Shown one piece after another: positions 6,464 through 14,602 of a stretch of 15,846 nucleotides of DNA (position 1 is its first letter; each line of letters opens with the position of its first letter). This DNA comes from Sulfurovum sp. (GTDB taxonomy: Bacteria; Campylobacterota; Campylobacteria; Campylobacterales; Sulfurovaceae). The position numbers and the translations under genes were made by a program. Under the pieces are notes generated by a model. That model had not been told where the DNA came from. It saw only the letters and a list, made by a program, of their open reading frames with translations, and did not search any database. The stretch spans positions 1 to 15,846 of the forward strand of contig QNZW01000137.1 in NCBI GenBank assembly GCA_003978375.1. The letters run 5' to 3'.

Positions 6464-7741
6464 ATGAAAAAGAGTTTAGTATTATCAGTAGTAGCTTCAA
6501 CCATGATTATGGCAGGAGGACCAATTGCACCTGTTGACCCAATTGATCCTGTAGTGGTACCCTTACCAGATAAGGTAGATGATTTTGGACAAGCACTCAA
6601 AGATGGAAAGTATACAACAAAAACCAGAACATTCTATTTTGATAGAAGTTTTGATGAAGATAGAACAGGAAAACCAAATGCAAAAGCACTCACCTTTGGG
6701 GGCATTATGAAGTATGAAATGGCATCATACTATGGATTTAAATTTGGTTTGGCTTTTTATGGAAGTGAGAGAATAGGTGGATTGTTTTCTCGTGAAGAAG
6801 GTAGAGGCACAAGTATTTTAGGTAGAAAAGGTGAAGATTTAAATTTTCTTGGTGAAGCTTATGTACAATATGATATAGCAGATACGATGCTTAAAGTGGG
6901 TCGTCAACAGTTAAAAACACCACTTATCCAAAATCATGACCTTAGAATTTTACCTTCAGTTTATGAGGCAGCGATTCTTCGTAATAAAAGTTTACCAAAT
7001 ACGATGGTTGAACTAGGATATGTGACAAAATATACAGGATTTACCTCCAAAGATGGTAAATTTAATGACTATAATACAAGATGGGGTAAAGATGGTTTAG
7101 GGTATATCTCTTTTAAAAATACAAGTGTAGAAAACCTTTCTTTACGAGGACAATATGTAAAAGCACTATCAGATACAGATAAAAATGGTGCAACCATCGC
7201 AGTAGATGATTACCGATACATTGATGCCAAATATACTTTACCTGTGGGAAACAAAACCTATATTAAAGCACAATATGGAGGAAATGCTTATAACAATGCA
7301 AAAGATTCTTATTTGTGGGGTGCAAAAATAGGTACAACATATGGAATGTTTGATATGGCATTACTCTATGATGCCATTGTTGACAATGATTTTAAAGCCG
7401 TTGAATCAGGTCCAATGTATTCAGACTGGCAACAAGGCTATGGAAGATATGAGCCAAGTAAAGCTGTGGGTGGACAAATCGTAGTGAAACCACTAACAGG
7501 ACTTAGTCTAAAATTTGGTTATGTTGATGTCAAGTCAGATATGGCTGATTTGATTGATGATTTTACAGAGTTTAACTTTGATGGAAAATACACCATTAAT
7601 TCCTATTCAAAACTAAGAGTAAGATACTCAAAGAAAGACCAATCCAAAGCATCAGAAGCATTACGTTTTGATGGTATAGATGGTAATGGTGGACGAGAAG
7701 ACAGAGATGACTTTAGAATCATTTATTATTTAAATTTTTAG
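6464..7741 (+). CDS. OprD-family outer-membrane porin
   Basis: This 425-aa protein has a signal peptide (MKKSLVLSVVASTMIMAG) and then an unusual Pro-rich mature N-terminus, GPIAPVDPIDPVVVPLP. The rest alternates polar and hydrophobic residues as a beta-barrel should. It includes family-like segments DGKYTTKTRTFYFDR, GEAYVQYDIADTMLKVGRQQ and TPLIQNHDLRILPSVYEAA, and ends IIYYLNF, with the terminal Phe expected for recognition by the BAM complex. OprD-type porins are substrate-selective channels for small organic acids, amino acids and similar compounds. Being third in the operon, with a GAGGAG site and only 13 bases after the permease stop, it probably supplies the outer-membrane entry step for the TRAP substrate. 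A hairpin follows at 7776-7800. The porin class is well supported; OprD rather than another Campylobacterota porin family is moderately sure. Confidence 0.87.
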   Translation: MKKSLVLSVVASTMIMAGGPIAPVDPIDPVVVPLPDKVDDFGQALKDGKYTTKTRTFYFDRSFDEDRTGKPNAKALTFGGIMKYEMASYYGFKFGLAFYGSERIGGLFSREEGRGTSILGRKGEDLNFLGEAYVQYDIADTMLKVGRQQLKTPLIQNHDLRILPSVYEAAILRNKSLPNTMVELGYVTKYTGFTSKDGKFNDYNTRWGKDGLGYISFKNTSVENLSLRGQYVKALSDTDKNGATIAVDDYRYIDAKYTLPVGNKTYIKAQYGGNAYNNAKDSYLWGAKIGTTYGMFDMALLYDAIVDNDFKAVESGPMYSDWQQGYGRYEPSKAVGGQIVVKPLTGLSLKFGYVDVKSDMADLIDDFTEFNFDGKYTINSYSKLRVRYSKKDQSKASEALRFDGIDGNGGREDRDDFRIIYYLNF

Positions 7742-7775
7742 ATCAATACACTAGCACATAAATCAAACTATTTTT

Positions 7776-7800
7776 GAAGCAAAAGCAACCCTTTTGCTTC
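7776..7800 (+). terminator. Hairpin ending the transport operon
   Basis: GAAGCAAAAG (7776-7785) and CTTTTGCTTC (7791-7800) form a perfect 10-bp stem with a 5-base loop, 35 bases after the porin stop. There is no U-run directly after the stem, so it is an imperfect intrinsic terminator. The position between two operons still supports a role in ending or stabilising the transcript. Confidence 0.55.
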
Positions 7801-7833
7801 GCTATAAAGATTGCTTAAATATAGCATAGTTTT

Positions 7834-7854
7834 TAATCATTGATTAGGTATACT
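7834..7854 (+). promoter_or_regulatory. Predicted promoter with adjoining palindrome for the glycan operon
   Basis: TATACT at 7849-7854 is a good -10 candidate about 30 bases before the TTG start at 7883. Immediately upstream lies the perfect palindrome TAATCA-T-TGATTA (7834-7846), which would overlap the spacer and could bind a repressor or activator. No convincing -35 is seen. Confidence 0.35.
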
Positions 7855-7882
7855 TCTATTAATTTTAAAAGAGGGTAAATAT

Positions 7883-9964
7883 TTGACTTTTAGCCATACT
7901 ATTTCAAGATACAACAATAAATTTTATACTATTCTATTATTATTTTTAGCTTTTTTTATGTTAAGTGCCAATCCTTTTAAATCGCAAACACTTGCTCCTA
8001 TGGATATATTGACACAATATGCAGGATGGCAAAATACCCATATTTCTCTGAAGAAAATTCATGGAGAAAGAAGTGACGTGCTTGATGCAAAGTTGCCTAT
8101 TTGGATCAGTGCCAAAAATGATTTATATCATGGTGAAATTCCTCTATGGAACCATCAGCGTGCAGGAAAGCCAGGACTGACTTTTAGTAATGCACTCTTT
8201 ACCCCAGCTTTTTGGGTATTTGCCTTGGTAAAAAATGATGCTTTAGGGTTTTATCTCTCCAATGTTGTTAATGTACTCATTGGTCTGTTTGGGATGTACT
8301 TTTTCTTAAGACTCTTCTTTGGACAACTGTCTTCAGTGTTTGGGGCATTTATTTTTATGTTTTCAGGCTTTAATACAGCATGGTTTTATTGGGCACATGT
8401 TAATACGGCTATTTGGACGCCTTGGGTATTTTTGTTTGTGTATCGCTATATTAGTACACAAGAGAATAGGTATCTTCCTCTTGTGACATTGAGTATGCTG
8501 ATGTTAAATCTTGGTGGTTTCCCCATGATAGCAGTCATGACGTATATGGCAACAGCCATTATGGTATTTACATATATCTTTTCTAAAAAACTCTCTCTTG
8601 CTATGGCAATGAAAATCATACTAATATTAGCATTTTTTGGTATGGTATCTGTACTTATTGCTTTGCCTTTTATTTACCCTTTGACAGAATTATTGGACTG
8701 GATGGGTGGTATGAGCCATAGACATGCAGGACTGGGTTTTTCATTAGATGCTTTTTGGTTATTTGTCCAGCCAGACTTTTATCATCGTCCACGGGTTGAG
8801 GCAACATTTTATGTGGGTATTTTGCCACTGATACTTTTTTTTGTTGCTTTGTATTTTTATCGTAAAAAACCACAGGTTATTGTCACGTTTGCTTTTATTT
8901 TGTTTTTTTATGCACTTATTATAGCATTTACATTGATTAGTCCTGAAATTATTCATCAGATACCTACGTTAAACAGTAGTCTTTTAACACGCTTTAGTTA
9001 TTTGATTGATGTTTCTCTTGCCATGATTGCAGCCTACGCAATGGATCAACTCTTTATAAATTTTGGGCATAAGAGATGGGGTATTGTTTTTATAGCTATG
9101 TTATTTGTTATACAAATTTTAGATCAAAAACATCTTTTTAAACAATTCAATGCCCCTGTACCCAATAAGTCATTTTATCCTCCTACAGAAACACTTAGTT
9201 ATTTGCAAAAAAATATGAGACCACTTCAATATGTTTTGGCAGATGTTAGTTTTTTTCTTCCGGGTACACTTGGAGGATACAAACTCAATGATTGGTATGC
9301 CCATAGTTTTCACTCAGAAGAGGAGAAAAAAGTACTTAAAAAAATAGTAAAAAAACCTTTTAGCACACCTACAGGAGCCAGATTTACTTGTGACCAAATT
9401 TATTTTAAAAGTCCTTATATTGATTTTTTAAATATTAAATCTATTTTATGCGGAAAAGCTTTACTTGTAGACACAGATGTGCATTTGTGGGACAACGGAC
9501 GCAGTAGACAAGCATTGCCACCTCTACCTATCACAAAATGGCGACAGCCTTTTCATATAGAAAAGGCGATGCAAACGACAGGAATAAAACTTCAAATGGC
9601 AACCTATGGTAAAAAATATGCACCTTCTGATGTGAAATTGACTTTATTTCAAAACCATACAGTTATAGCCACTTCAGTGGTTGATAAAAAAGCAATTACA
9701 GATAATGCATGGGTACCATTTATGTTTCAAACACCTTTAACATTGGTGCCAGGGGAGTATAGTATTATTGTAGAAATGTTAGATAAAAATCATACGAATT
9801 ATGTCACAGTATGGGCAAATATTGGAGAACAAGAGTATCCAACAGAGGTGAATGAAAATATAGATACAAACCTTGCAATGCGCATGGTATTAAGTACCAC
9901 AGTAAACCCTTATCATAAATATGAGATACACCAATTAGAGCCAAATATTTATTCTTTGGAATAA
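7883..9964 (+). CDS. YfhO-like membrane glycosyltransferase, main part (frameshifted)
   Basis: This 693-aa open frame is the N-terminal and central part of a YfhO-like GT-C type membrane protein. Characterised YfhO proteins transfer a sugar from a polyprenyl-phosphate donor to a surface polymer on the outside of the membrane. After the first helix (about residues 16-33) come APMDILTQYAGW and NDLYHGEIPLWNHQRAGKP, the family pattern for the first extracytoplasmic loop, followed by roughly ten more helices to about residue 415 and then a soluble extracytoplasmic domain. The frame stops at TAA 9962, but the missing C-terminal part continues in another frame (9957-10331). The full protein would be 815 aa, normal for the family. 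The start is TTG, supported by GAGGG at 7871-7875; no in-frame ATG lies nearby. It is the first gene of the glycan operon. Whether the broken form works is unknown. Confidence 0.8.
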   Translation: MTFSHTISRYNNKFYTILLLFLAFFMLSANPFKSQTLAPMDILTQYAGWQNTHISLKKIHGERSDVLDAKLPIWISAKNDLYHGEIPLWNHQRAGKPGLTFSNALFTPAFWVFALVKNDALGFYLSNVVNVLIGLFGMYFFLRLFFGQLSSVFGAFIFMFSGFNTAWFYWAHVNTAIWTPWVFLFVYRYISTQENRYLPLVTLSMLMLNLGGFPMIAVMTYMATAIMVFTYIFSKKLSLAMAMKIILILAFFGMVSVLIALPFIYPLTELLDWMGGMSHRHAGLGFSLDAFWLFVQPDFYHRPRVEATFYVGILPLILFFVALYFYRKKPQVIVTFAFILFFYALIIAFTLISPEIIHQIPTLNSSLLTRFSYLIDVSLAMIAAYAMDQLFINFGHKRWGIVFIAMLFVIQILDQKHLFKQFNAPVPNKSFYPPTETLSYLQKNMRPLQYVLADVSFFLPGTLGGYKLNDWYAHSFHSEEEKKVLKKIVKKPFSTPTGARFTCDQIYFKSPYIDFLNIKSILCGKALLVDTDVHLWDNGRSRQALPPLPITKWRQPFHIEKAMQTTGIKLQMATYGKKYAPSDVKLTLFQNHTVIATSVVDKKAITDNAWVPFMFQTPLTLVPGEYSIIVEMLDKNHTNYVTVWANIGEQEYPTEVNENIDTNLAMRMVLSTTVNPYHKYEIHQLEPNIYSLE

Positions 9965-10331
9965 TCTTGATGTAAAAGGAGAGGCTTATTTTTTAGAAAC
10001 ATTAAATACAGAACAAAAAGTAAACTATGATTCCATAGTGACAAAAGCACTTTCAAATACACAAATAGAAATAGTATATCATGATAACAAAAAAGGATTT
10101 ATAGTCTTACCAATGCGAAATTATCCAGGATGGGTAGCAACCATTAATGGAAAAGTTGCAAAAATTCAACCTTTTTTAGGTATGCTTCCAGCTGTAAAAG
10201 TAGATGGAAAGTGTAAAATACGTATGACATATAACCCAGCTTATAACAAATATACCTATTTGCTTTCTATCTTAGGAATAGGTATGTTATTATTGAGTAT
10301 GATGAAATTTAGACGAAAAGGAGTCGTATGA
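9957..10331 (+). pseudogene. C-terminal fragment of the YfhO-like gene, out of frame
   Basis: In the frame beginning WNNLDVKGEAYFLE this stretch encodes the last part of the YfhO-like protein. It includes GFIVLPMRNYPGWVATINGK and the following proline/tyrosine-rich strand ending MTYNPAY, which is the typical C-terminal element of the family, then one helix (LLSILGIGMLLLSMM) and a basic tail. Upstream this frame is closed by TAG at 9936-9938, so the frame switch must lie between 9939 and 9961. Removing one T from the TTT at 9955-9957 would join the two parts as IYS-WNN. The only later possible start is a GTG at 10038 without a good ribosome binding site, so this is not a convincing separate gene. 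Its stop overlaps the next start by ATGA. It may be a true mutation or a one-base sequence error. Confidence 0.8.
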
Positions 10332-11257
10332 AACTTATTATCCAAATACCTTGTTATAATGAAGCAGAGACATTGGCAATAGCATTGGCTGCATTACCAA
10401 GGGAAGTTGAAGGATTTGATAAGGTTGAATGGCTTATTATTAACGATGGAAGCACCGATGATACGGTCAAAGTAGCCAAAGAGTGTGGTGTGGATTATGT
10501 TGTAGATTTCAAACACAATCAAGGCTTGGCAAAAGGTTTTATGGCAGGGATTAAAGAGTGTCTCAAACAAGGTGCTGATGTCATCGTCAATACAGATGCA
10601 GATAATCAATATGAAGCTGATGATATTCCTAAGCTTACACAACCGATAATAGAAGGAAAAGCAGAGTATGTTATCGGTGCAAGACCTATTAGCCAAACTG
10701 AACATTTCTCTCCTGCAAAGAAGTTTTTACAAAAACTTGGTTCTTGGGTGGTACGAAAAGCCAGCAAAACAGATATTCCAGATGCACCAAGTGGTTTTCG
10801 TGCGATTAGTCGTGAATGTGCTAAACGGCTTAATGTGTATAATAATTACACCTATACCCTAGAGACCATTATCCAAGCAGGTCAAAAGAATATACCTATT
10901 ACCTCTGTACCTATTCGAACGAATGAAGATCTAAGACCTTCAAGACTCCTCTCAAGTATTCCTAATTATATTAAAAAATCAGTAGTAACCATAGTACGTA
11001 TTTCTGTAGTATATAAATCATTTCAATTTTTTATGACGATTGCTGCTGTTTTATTTTCTTTAGGCTTTATGCTTGGATTGCGTTATCTTTATTACTACTT
11101 TACAGGAGATGGAGAAGGACATACACAGTCTGTTATCTTAGCAGGTGTATTGATGGGTATGGGCTTTCAAACAGGTTTGATTGCGTTTATTGCTGATCTT
11201 CTCTCTGTCAATAGAAAACTCCTTGAAGAGCTAAGAATGAGAGAATATCGCGAATGA
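10328..11257 (+). CDS. GT2 glycosyltransferase, polyprenyl-phosphate sugar synthase type
   Basis: This 309-aa protein has a cytosolic GT-A domain with IIQIPCYNEAETL (4-16), the nucleotide-binding IINDGSTDDT (37-46) and the metal-binding DAD (90-92) in VNTDADNQY. A conserved DAPSGFRAISRE follows at 152-163. Two C-terminal helices (about 232-254 and 268-292) anchor it, the layout of CsbB/GtrB and DPM1-like enzymes. These move a sugar from a nucleotide onto undecaprenyl phosphate on the inner face of the membrane. It overlaps the YfhO-like gene by ATGA, with AAGGAG four bases before the ATG. In Bacillus, CsbB is the donor-making partner of YfhO, so the adjacency supports a joint role here. The donor sugar is unknown. 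The next gene also overlaps by ATGA. Confidence 0.9.
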   Translation: MKLIIQIPCYNEAETLAIALAALPREVEGFDKVEWLIINDGSTDDTVKVAKECGVDYVVDFKHNQGLAKGFMAGIKECLKQGADVIVNTDADNQYEADDIPKLTQPIIEGKAEYVIGARPISQTEHFSPAKKFLQKLGSWVVRKASKTDIPDAPSGFRAISRECAKRLNVYNNYTYTLETIIQAGQKNIPITSVPIRTNEDLRPSRLLSSIPNYIKKSVVTIVRISVVYKSFQFFMTIAAVLFSLGFMLGLRYLYYYFTGDGEGHTQSVILAGVLMGMGFQTGLIAFIADLLSVNRKLLEELRMREYRE

Positions 11258-12324
11258 AAATACTCTTTACTTGTGCAGATAAACCGAGTATATCAAGAAA
11301 CAGATTTCATAGAAGCACATTAAAAGAGAAATTTGAATACACAGAATGCATCTCAAAAGGTAAAAGCTATGTGAGTAGAATACCGAGCATTTTGGCAAGA
11401 CTTCCTTTTAAAATGATAGGAAAGGATGCCTATTTTGTCTCTTATATGGGACATTTTTTAGTGGTGCTTATGCGACCATTTACAAAAAAACCTATTATTT
11501 TTGATTTTTATCTTTCTATTTATGATATGATGTGTAATGATAGAAAGGTCTATGCCCCTCATAGTATATTAGGAAAAATGACCTATTGGATAGAAAAAAA
11601 ATCACTCGAAAAAGCAGATTATATTATTGTCGATACTCAGGCACTTATTAAATCTTTATCAGATATGTATGGTATTTCTGTAGATAAGTTTGTGCGTGTA
11701 CCACTTACCATTAATGAAGACAATATTTTTAAAAAAGAGGTAAAGCCTTATAAAGAAAATTTTACAGTGTTGTATGTAGGAAGTTATATCCCTTTACATG
11801 GAACAGAAGTGATTGTAGAAGCTGCACGTATTTTGCAAGAGAAGGGTGAAAATATTTCTATTTTAATGATAGGAAAAGGGCCAGATTATGATAAATGTCA
11901 AGCATTGGTCCAAAAATATGATTTAAAAAATATAGAATTTAAAGGATTTATGCCTTTAGAGGAGTTAAATTATTATTATAATGCCACAGATATTAATTTG
12001 GGACTTTTTAATGAAGGAGAAAGAGCCAATGCAGTCGTACTCAATAAAACCAATGACTCTTTTCGGGTAGGAAAACCTCACTTGACACTTAAAACAGATG
12101 CAATGAGTGAAGCTTTTGTAGACAATGAAGATATTTTTTATGTAAAAGATATTTTGCCTCAAACCTTGGCTGAGAGGATAATCACTTTAAAAAACAACCC
12201 TACATTGGTCAATGCAGTAGGGGCAGCAGCTTTGAAATCTTATGATACGAAATTAAGTAATGCTAGAGCCGTACAAATACTCAATGAAAACATTTTTGAT
12301 ACGCTTGAAATAAAAAGGAAATAA
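11254..12324 (+). CDS. GT4-type glycosyltransferase
   Basis: This 356-aa protein looks like a GT-B fold enzyme of family 4. The C-terminal donor-binding half includes VLYVGSYIPLHGTEVIVEAA (172-191), ILMIGKGPDYDKCQAL (203-218) and IEFKGFMPLEELNYYYNATD (227-246). In the region that normally carries the EX7E motif the sequence reads NKTNDSFRVGKPHLT (264-278), with Asp268 where the first Glu is usual. It would therefore be a divergent member. The N-terminal half lacks the usual glycine-rich GG opening and has an aromatic-rich segment, IIFDFYLSIYDMM (81-93). It overlaps the GT2 gene by ATGA with a weak ribosome binding site, so translation is probably coupled. It presumably adds a sugar during assembly of the surface glycan; donor and acceptor are unknown. 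Confidence 0.85.
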   Translation: MKILFTCADKPSISRNRFHRSTLKEKFEYTECISKGKSYVSRIPSILARLPFKMIGKDAYFVSYMGHFLVVLMRPFTKKPIIFDFYLSIYDMMCNDRKVYAPHSILGKMTYWIEKKSLEKADYIIVDTQALIKSLSDMYGISVDKFVRVPLTINEDNIFKKEVKPYKENFTVLYVGSYIPLHGTEVIVEAARILQEKGENISILMIGKGPDYDKCQALVQKYDLKNIEFKGFMPLEELNYYYNATDINLGLFNEGERANAVVLNKTNDSFRVGKPHLTLKTDAMSEAFVDNEDIFYVKDILPQTLAERIITLKNNPTLVNAVGAAALKSYDTKLSNARAVQILNENIFDTLEIKRK

Positions 12325-12332
12325 ACACGTTT

Positions 12333-13223
12333 ATGTACAAAGAACAGTTAAAAAAAATAGCGTATACGGTAGGAAAATTTTTAGGTATTTTAGGATTGGT
12401 TTTTGTATTTTATAAACTTTCCAAAGAGTATACCTTGGACTCATTTATTAAAGAGGTCTCATTGGTGGCATATATCCTGCCTGTATTGCTCCTGCTTAAT
12501 TATATTTCACATCTTTTTGGTATCTATGCATGGCATTTGATGTTATTAAACTATGCTAAAAAACCTTTTCCTTACATAGTCTCTTATTATTACTTTTCAA
12601 AAACAGAAATTTCAAAATATTTGCCTGGAAACATTTTTCATTTTGTGGGCAGACAAGCTATAGCACACAAATTGGGTATCTCTCAAATGCAGATGGCAAA
12701 AACGTCTGTACTTTTTTCGTTTTCTATTTTGGTAGGAACATTGCTTTCTAGTACATGTTTTGCTTTTTTAACGGAGGGAATACCAACATATATTTTAGTT
12801 TCAATGGTATTGTCTTGTGTGGTTATTATGGTTCTATCTTTTTATCTTTATCCCTCTTTTCCAATGAAGAAAAAAATAACGATGAATCTTTCTCATGCAC
12901 TCTCCATTTCATTACAGGGAATTATGTTAGGTATGATTGTACTCTCTCAAAGTGAAACAATGAGTACAACACTTTTTTTTCAATGTGTTTCGATTTATAT
13001 TATCTCTTGGCTTATTGGGTTTGTAACCCCTGGTGCTTCAGGAGGATTGGGCGTAAGAGAAGGCACATTTATTGCTATTATTGATTTTTTACATATCAAT
13101 ATTGCATCAGATATTATTGTTTTTTCTGTGTTACTTATAAGAGTAATAAATATATTTATAGATATAATACTCTATCTTTCTACACTACCTTTGGAAAAGA
13201 AGATTAAGGAATTAAAATTATGA
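12333..13223 (+). CDS. AglD/MprF-type flippase-like membrane protein (LPG synthase TM domain, UPF0104)
   Basis: This 296-aa protein is almost entirely hydrophobic, with about seven or eight predicted helices. It carries the two signature stretches of the lysylphosphatidylglycerol synthase transmembrane family: ISKYLPGNIFHFVGRQ (93-108) and TPGASGGLGVREGTF (232-246). It lacks the cytosolic aminoacyl-transferase domain of MprF, so it corresponds to the stand-alone membrane domain. Such proteins sit in glycan gene clusters and are proposed to flip lipid-linked intermediates, though this is rarely proven. The ATG lies eight bases after the GT4 stop, with AAGG inside the end of that gene about 14 bases upstream. 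Its end overlaps ugd by ATGA. Family call is firm; flippase activity is inferred. Confidence 0.85.
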   Translation: MYKEQLKKIAYTVGKFLGILGLVFVFYKLSKEYTLDSFIKEVSLVAYILPVLLLLNYISHLFGIYAWHLMLLNYAKKPFPYIVSYYYFSKTEISKYLPGNIFHFVGRQAIAHKLGISQMQMAKTSVLFSFSILVGTLLSSTCFAFLTEGIPTYILVSMVLSCVVIMVLSFYLYPSFPMKKKITMNLSHALSISLQGIMLGMIVLSQSETMSTTLFFQCVSIYIISWLIGFVTPGASGGLGVREGTFIAIIDFLHINIASDIIVFSVLLIRVINIFIDIILYLSTLPLEKKIKELKL

Positions 13224-14542
13224 AAATATCAGTTATCGGAACAGGATATGTAGGTTTAGTGAGTGGTGCGTGTTTTGCACAAATGGGAAACAGTGTAACA
13301 TGTGTTGATATAGATGAAAATAAAATAGAATCACTCAAACAAGGTAAAATCCCTATTTTTGAACCAGGTTTAGAAAAAATGGTCATAGAAAACCATGAAA
13401 AGGGAACCTTACAATTTACTACCGATACAGCCTCGGCCATCTCAAATGCAGCTATTACTTTTATTGCTGTAGGTACACCGATGGGAGAAGACGGTAGTGC
13501 AGATTTACAATATGTTTTAGCTGTGGCAAAAAGCATTGGTGAGTCTATGCAAGATTATATGGTCATTGTAGATAAATCAACGGTACCTGTAGGCACAGCT
13601 GATAAGGTAAGAGAGACCATTCAAGCTCAGTTAGATAAAAGAGGAATTGATTTAACATTTGATATCGTGAGTAATCCAGAATTTCTTAAAGAGGGTGCAG
13701 CAATTCATGATTTCATGCACCCAGATCGAGTGGTCATTGGGGCTGATAATAGCAAATCAATGGATATAATGCGTACATTATATGCGCCTTTTATGAAAAC
13801 CAATGATAGATTTATAGGCATGGATATTAAAAGTGCTGAGATGACAAAATATGCTGCCAATGCTATGTTGGCTACTAAAATATCTTTTATGAATGAGATG
13901 TCAAATATTTGTGAACGTGTAGGTGCAGATATTAATAAAGTACGTAATGGCATAGGATCAGATAATCGTATTGGGTATAGTTTTATCTATCCAGGATGTG
14001 GATATGGAGGAAGTTGTTTTCCTAAAGATGTACAGGCTTTAGCAAAAACAGCAAAAGATTTTGGGTATACACCTCAAATATTAGATGCAGTCGAAGCAGT
14101 CAATTATGCACAGAAAAAAGTAATAAGCAATAAAGTAATTGCTTATTTTGGAGAGGACTTAAAAGGGAAGACCTTTGCCGTGTGGGGATTAGCATTCAAG
14201 CCTGAAACAGATGATATGCGTGAGGCTTCTTCTATTACGATTATCAACGAATTGACTTCAAGAGGAGCAAAAATAGTGGCATATGACCCTAAAGCACGTC
14301 ATGAAGCAGAGAGTTTTTATTTAAAAGATAATGCCAATGTATCATATGCAAACAGCAAATATGATGCCTTAATAGATACAGACGCACTCATCCTTGTCAC
14401 AGAATGGCAAGAGTTTAGAAGTCCTGATTTTGATGAAATAAAAAAACGATTAAAAAATCCTATTTTCTTTGATGGGCGTAATCAATTTGATAAAGAACAT
14501 ATGCATACATTAGGTTTTGAATATTTTCAAATTGGTGTATAG
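13220..14542 (+). CDS. ugd: UDP-glucose 6-dehydrogenase
   Basis: This 440-aa cytosolic enzyme oxidises UDP-glucose to UDP-glucuronate with two NAD, supplying an acidic sugar donor for capsule or lipopolysaccharide. The NAD-binding motif GTGYVG is at residues 7-12, with D30 in TCVDID. Further conserved elements are FEPGLE (47-52), VDKSTVPVGT (117-126), NPEFLKEG (152-159) and the central helix SAEMTKYAANAMLA, which supplies K210 and N214. The catalytic cysteine is C266 in GYGGSCFPKD. The C-terminal domain has GLAFKPETDDMREASS and a second dinucleotide-like fold. Length is normal and all key residues are present. The start overlaps the flippase-like gene by ATGA and has AAGGA nine bases upstream. 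GDP-mannose dehydrogenase is a related alternative, but the motif set and length favour Ugd. Confidence 0.95.
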   Translation: MKISVIGTGYVGLVSGACFAQMGNSVTCVDIDENKIESLKQGKIPIFEPGLEKMVIENHEKGTLQFTTDTASAISNAAITFIAVGTPMGEDGSADLQYVLAVAKSIGESMQDYMVIVDKSTVPVGTADKVRETIQAQLDKRGIDLTFDIVSNPEFLKEGAAIHDFMHPDRVVIGADNSKSMDIMRTLYAPFMKTNDRFIGMDIKSAEMTKYAANAMLATKISFMNEMSNICERVGADINKVRNGIGSDNRIGYSFIYPGCGYGGSCFPKDVQALAKTAKDFGYTPQILDAVEAVNYAQKKVISNKVIAYFGEDLKGKTFAVWGLAFKPETDDMREASSITIINELTSRGAKIVAYDPKARHEAESFYLKDNANVSYANSKYDALIDTDALILVTEWQEFRSPDFDEIKKRLKNPIFFDGRNQFDKEHMHTLGFEYFQIGV

Positions 14543-14602
14543 CCCCATAGAAGATATTGTATGCCAAAAGTGTAATATATCTATATAATTGAGGTAAAAA
14601 TT

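Noticed and set aside
9950..9964. Programmed +1 ribosomal frameshifting in the YfhO-like gene
   Set aside because: No known slippery pattern such as CUU-UGA is in frame, and no upstream stimulatory Shine-Dalgarno-like element is visible; a mutation or sequence error is simpler.
10038..10331. A separate 97-aa gene starting at GTG 10038
   Set aside because: The frame is open back to 9939 and encodes YfhO-like C-terminal sequence before the GTG, so it is the tail of the frameshifted gene rather than an independent gene.
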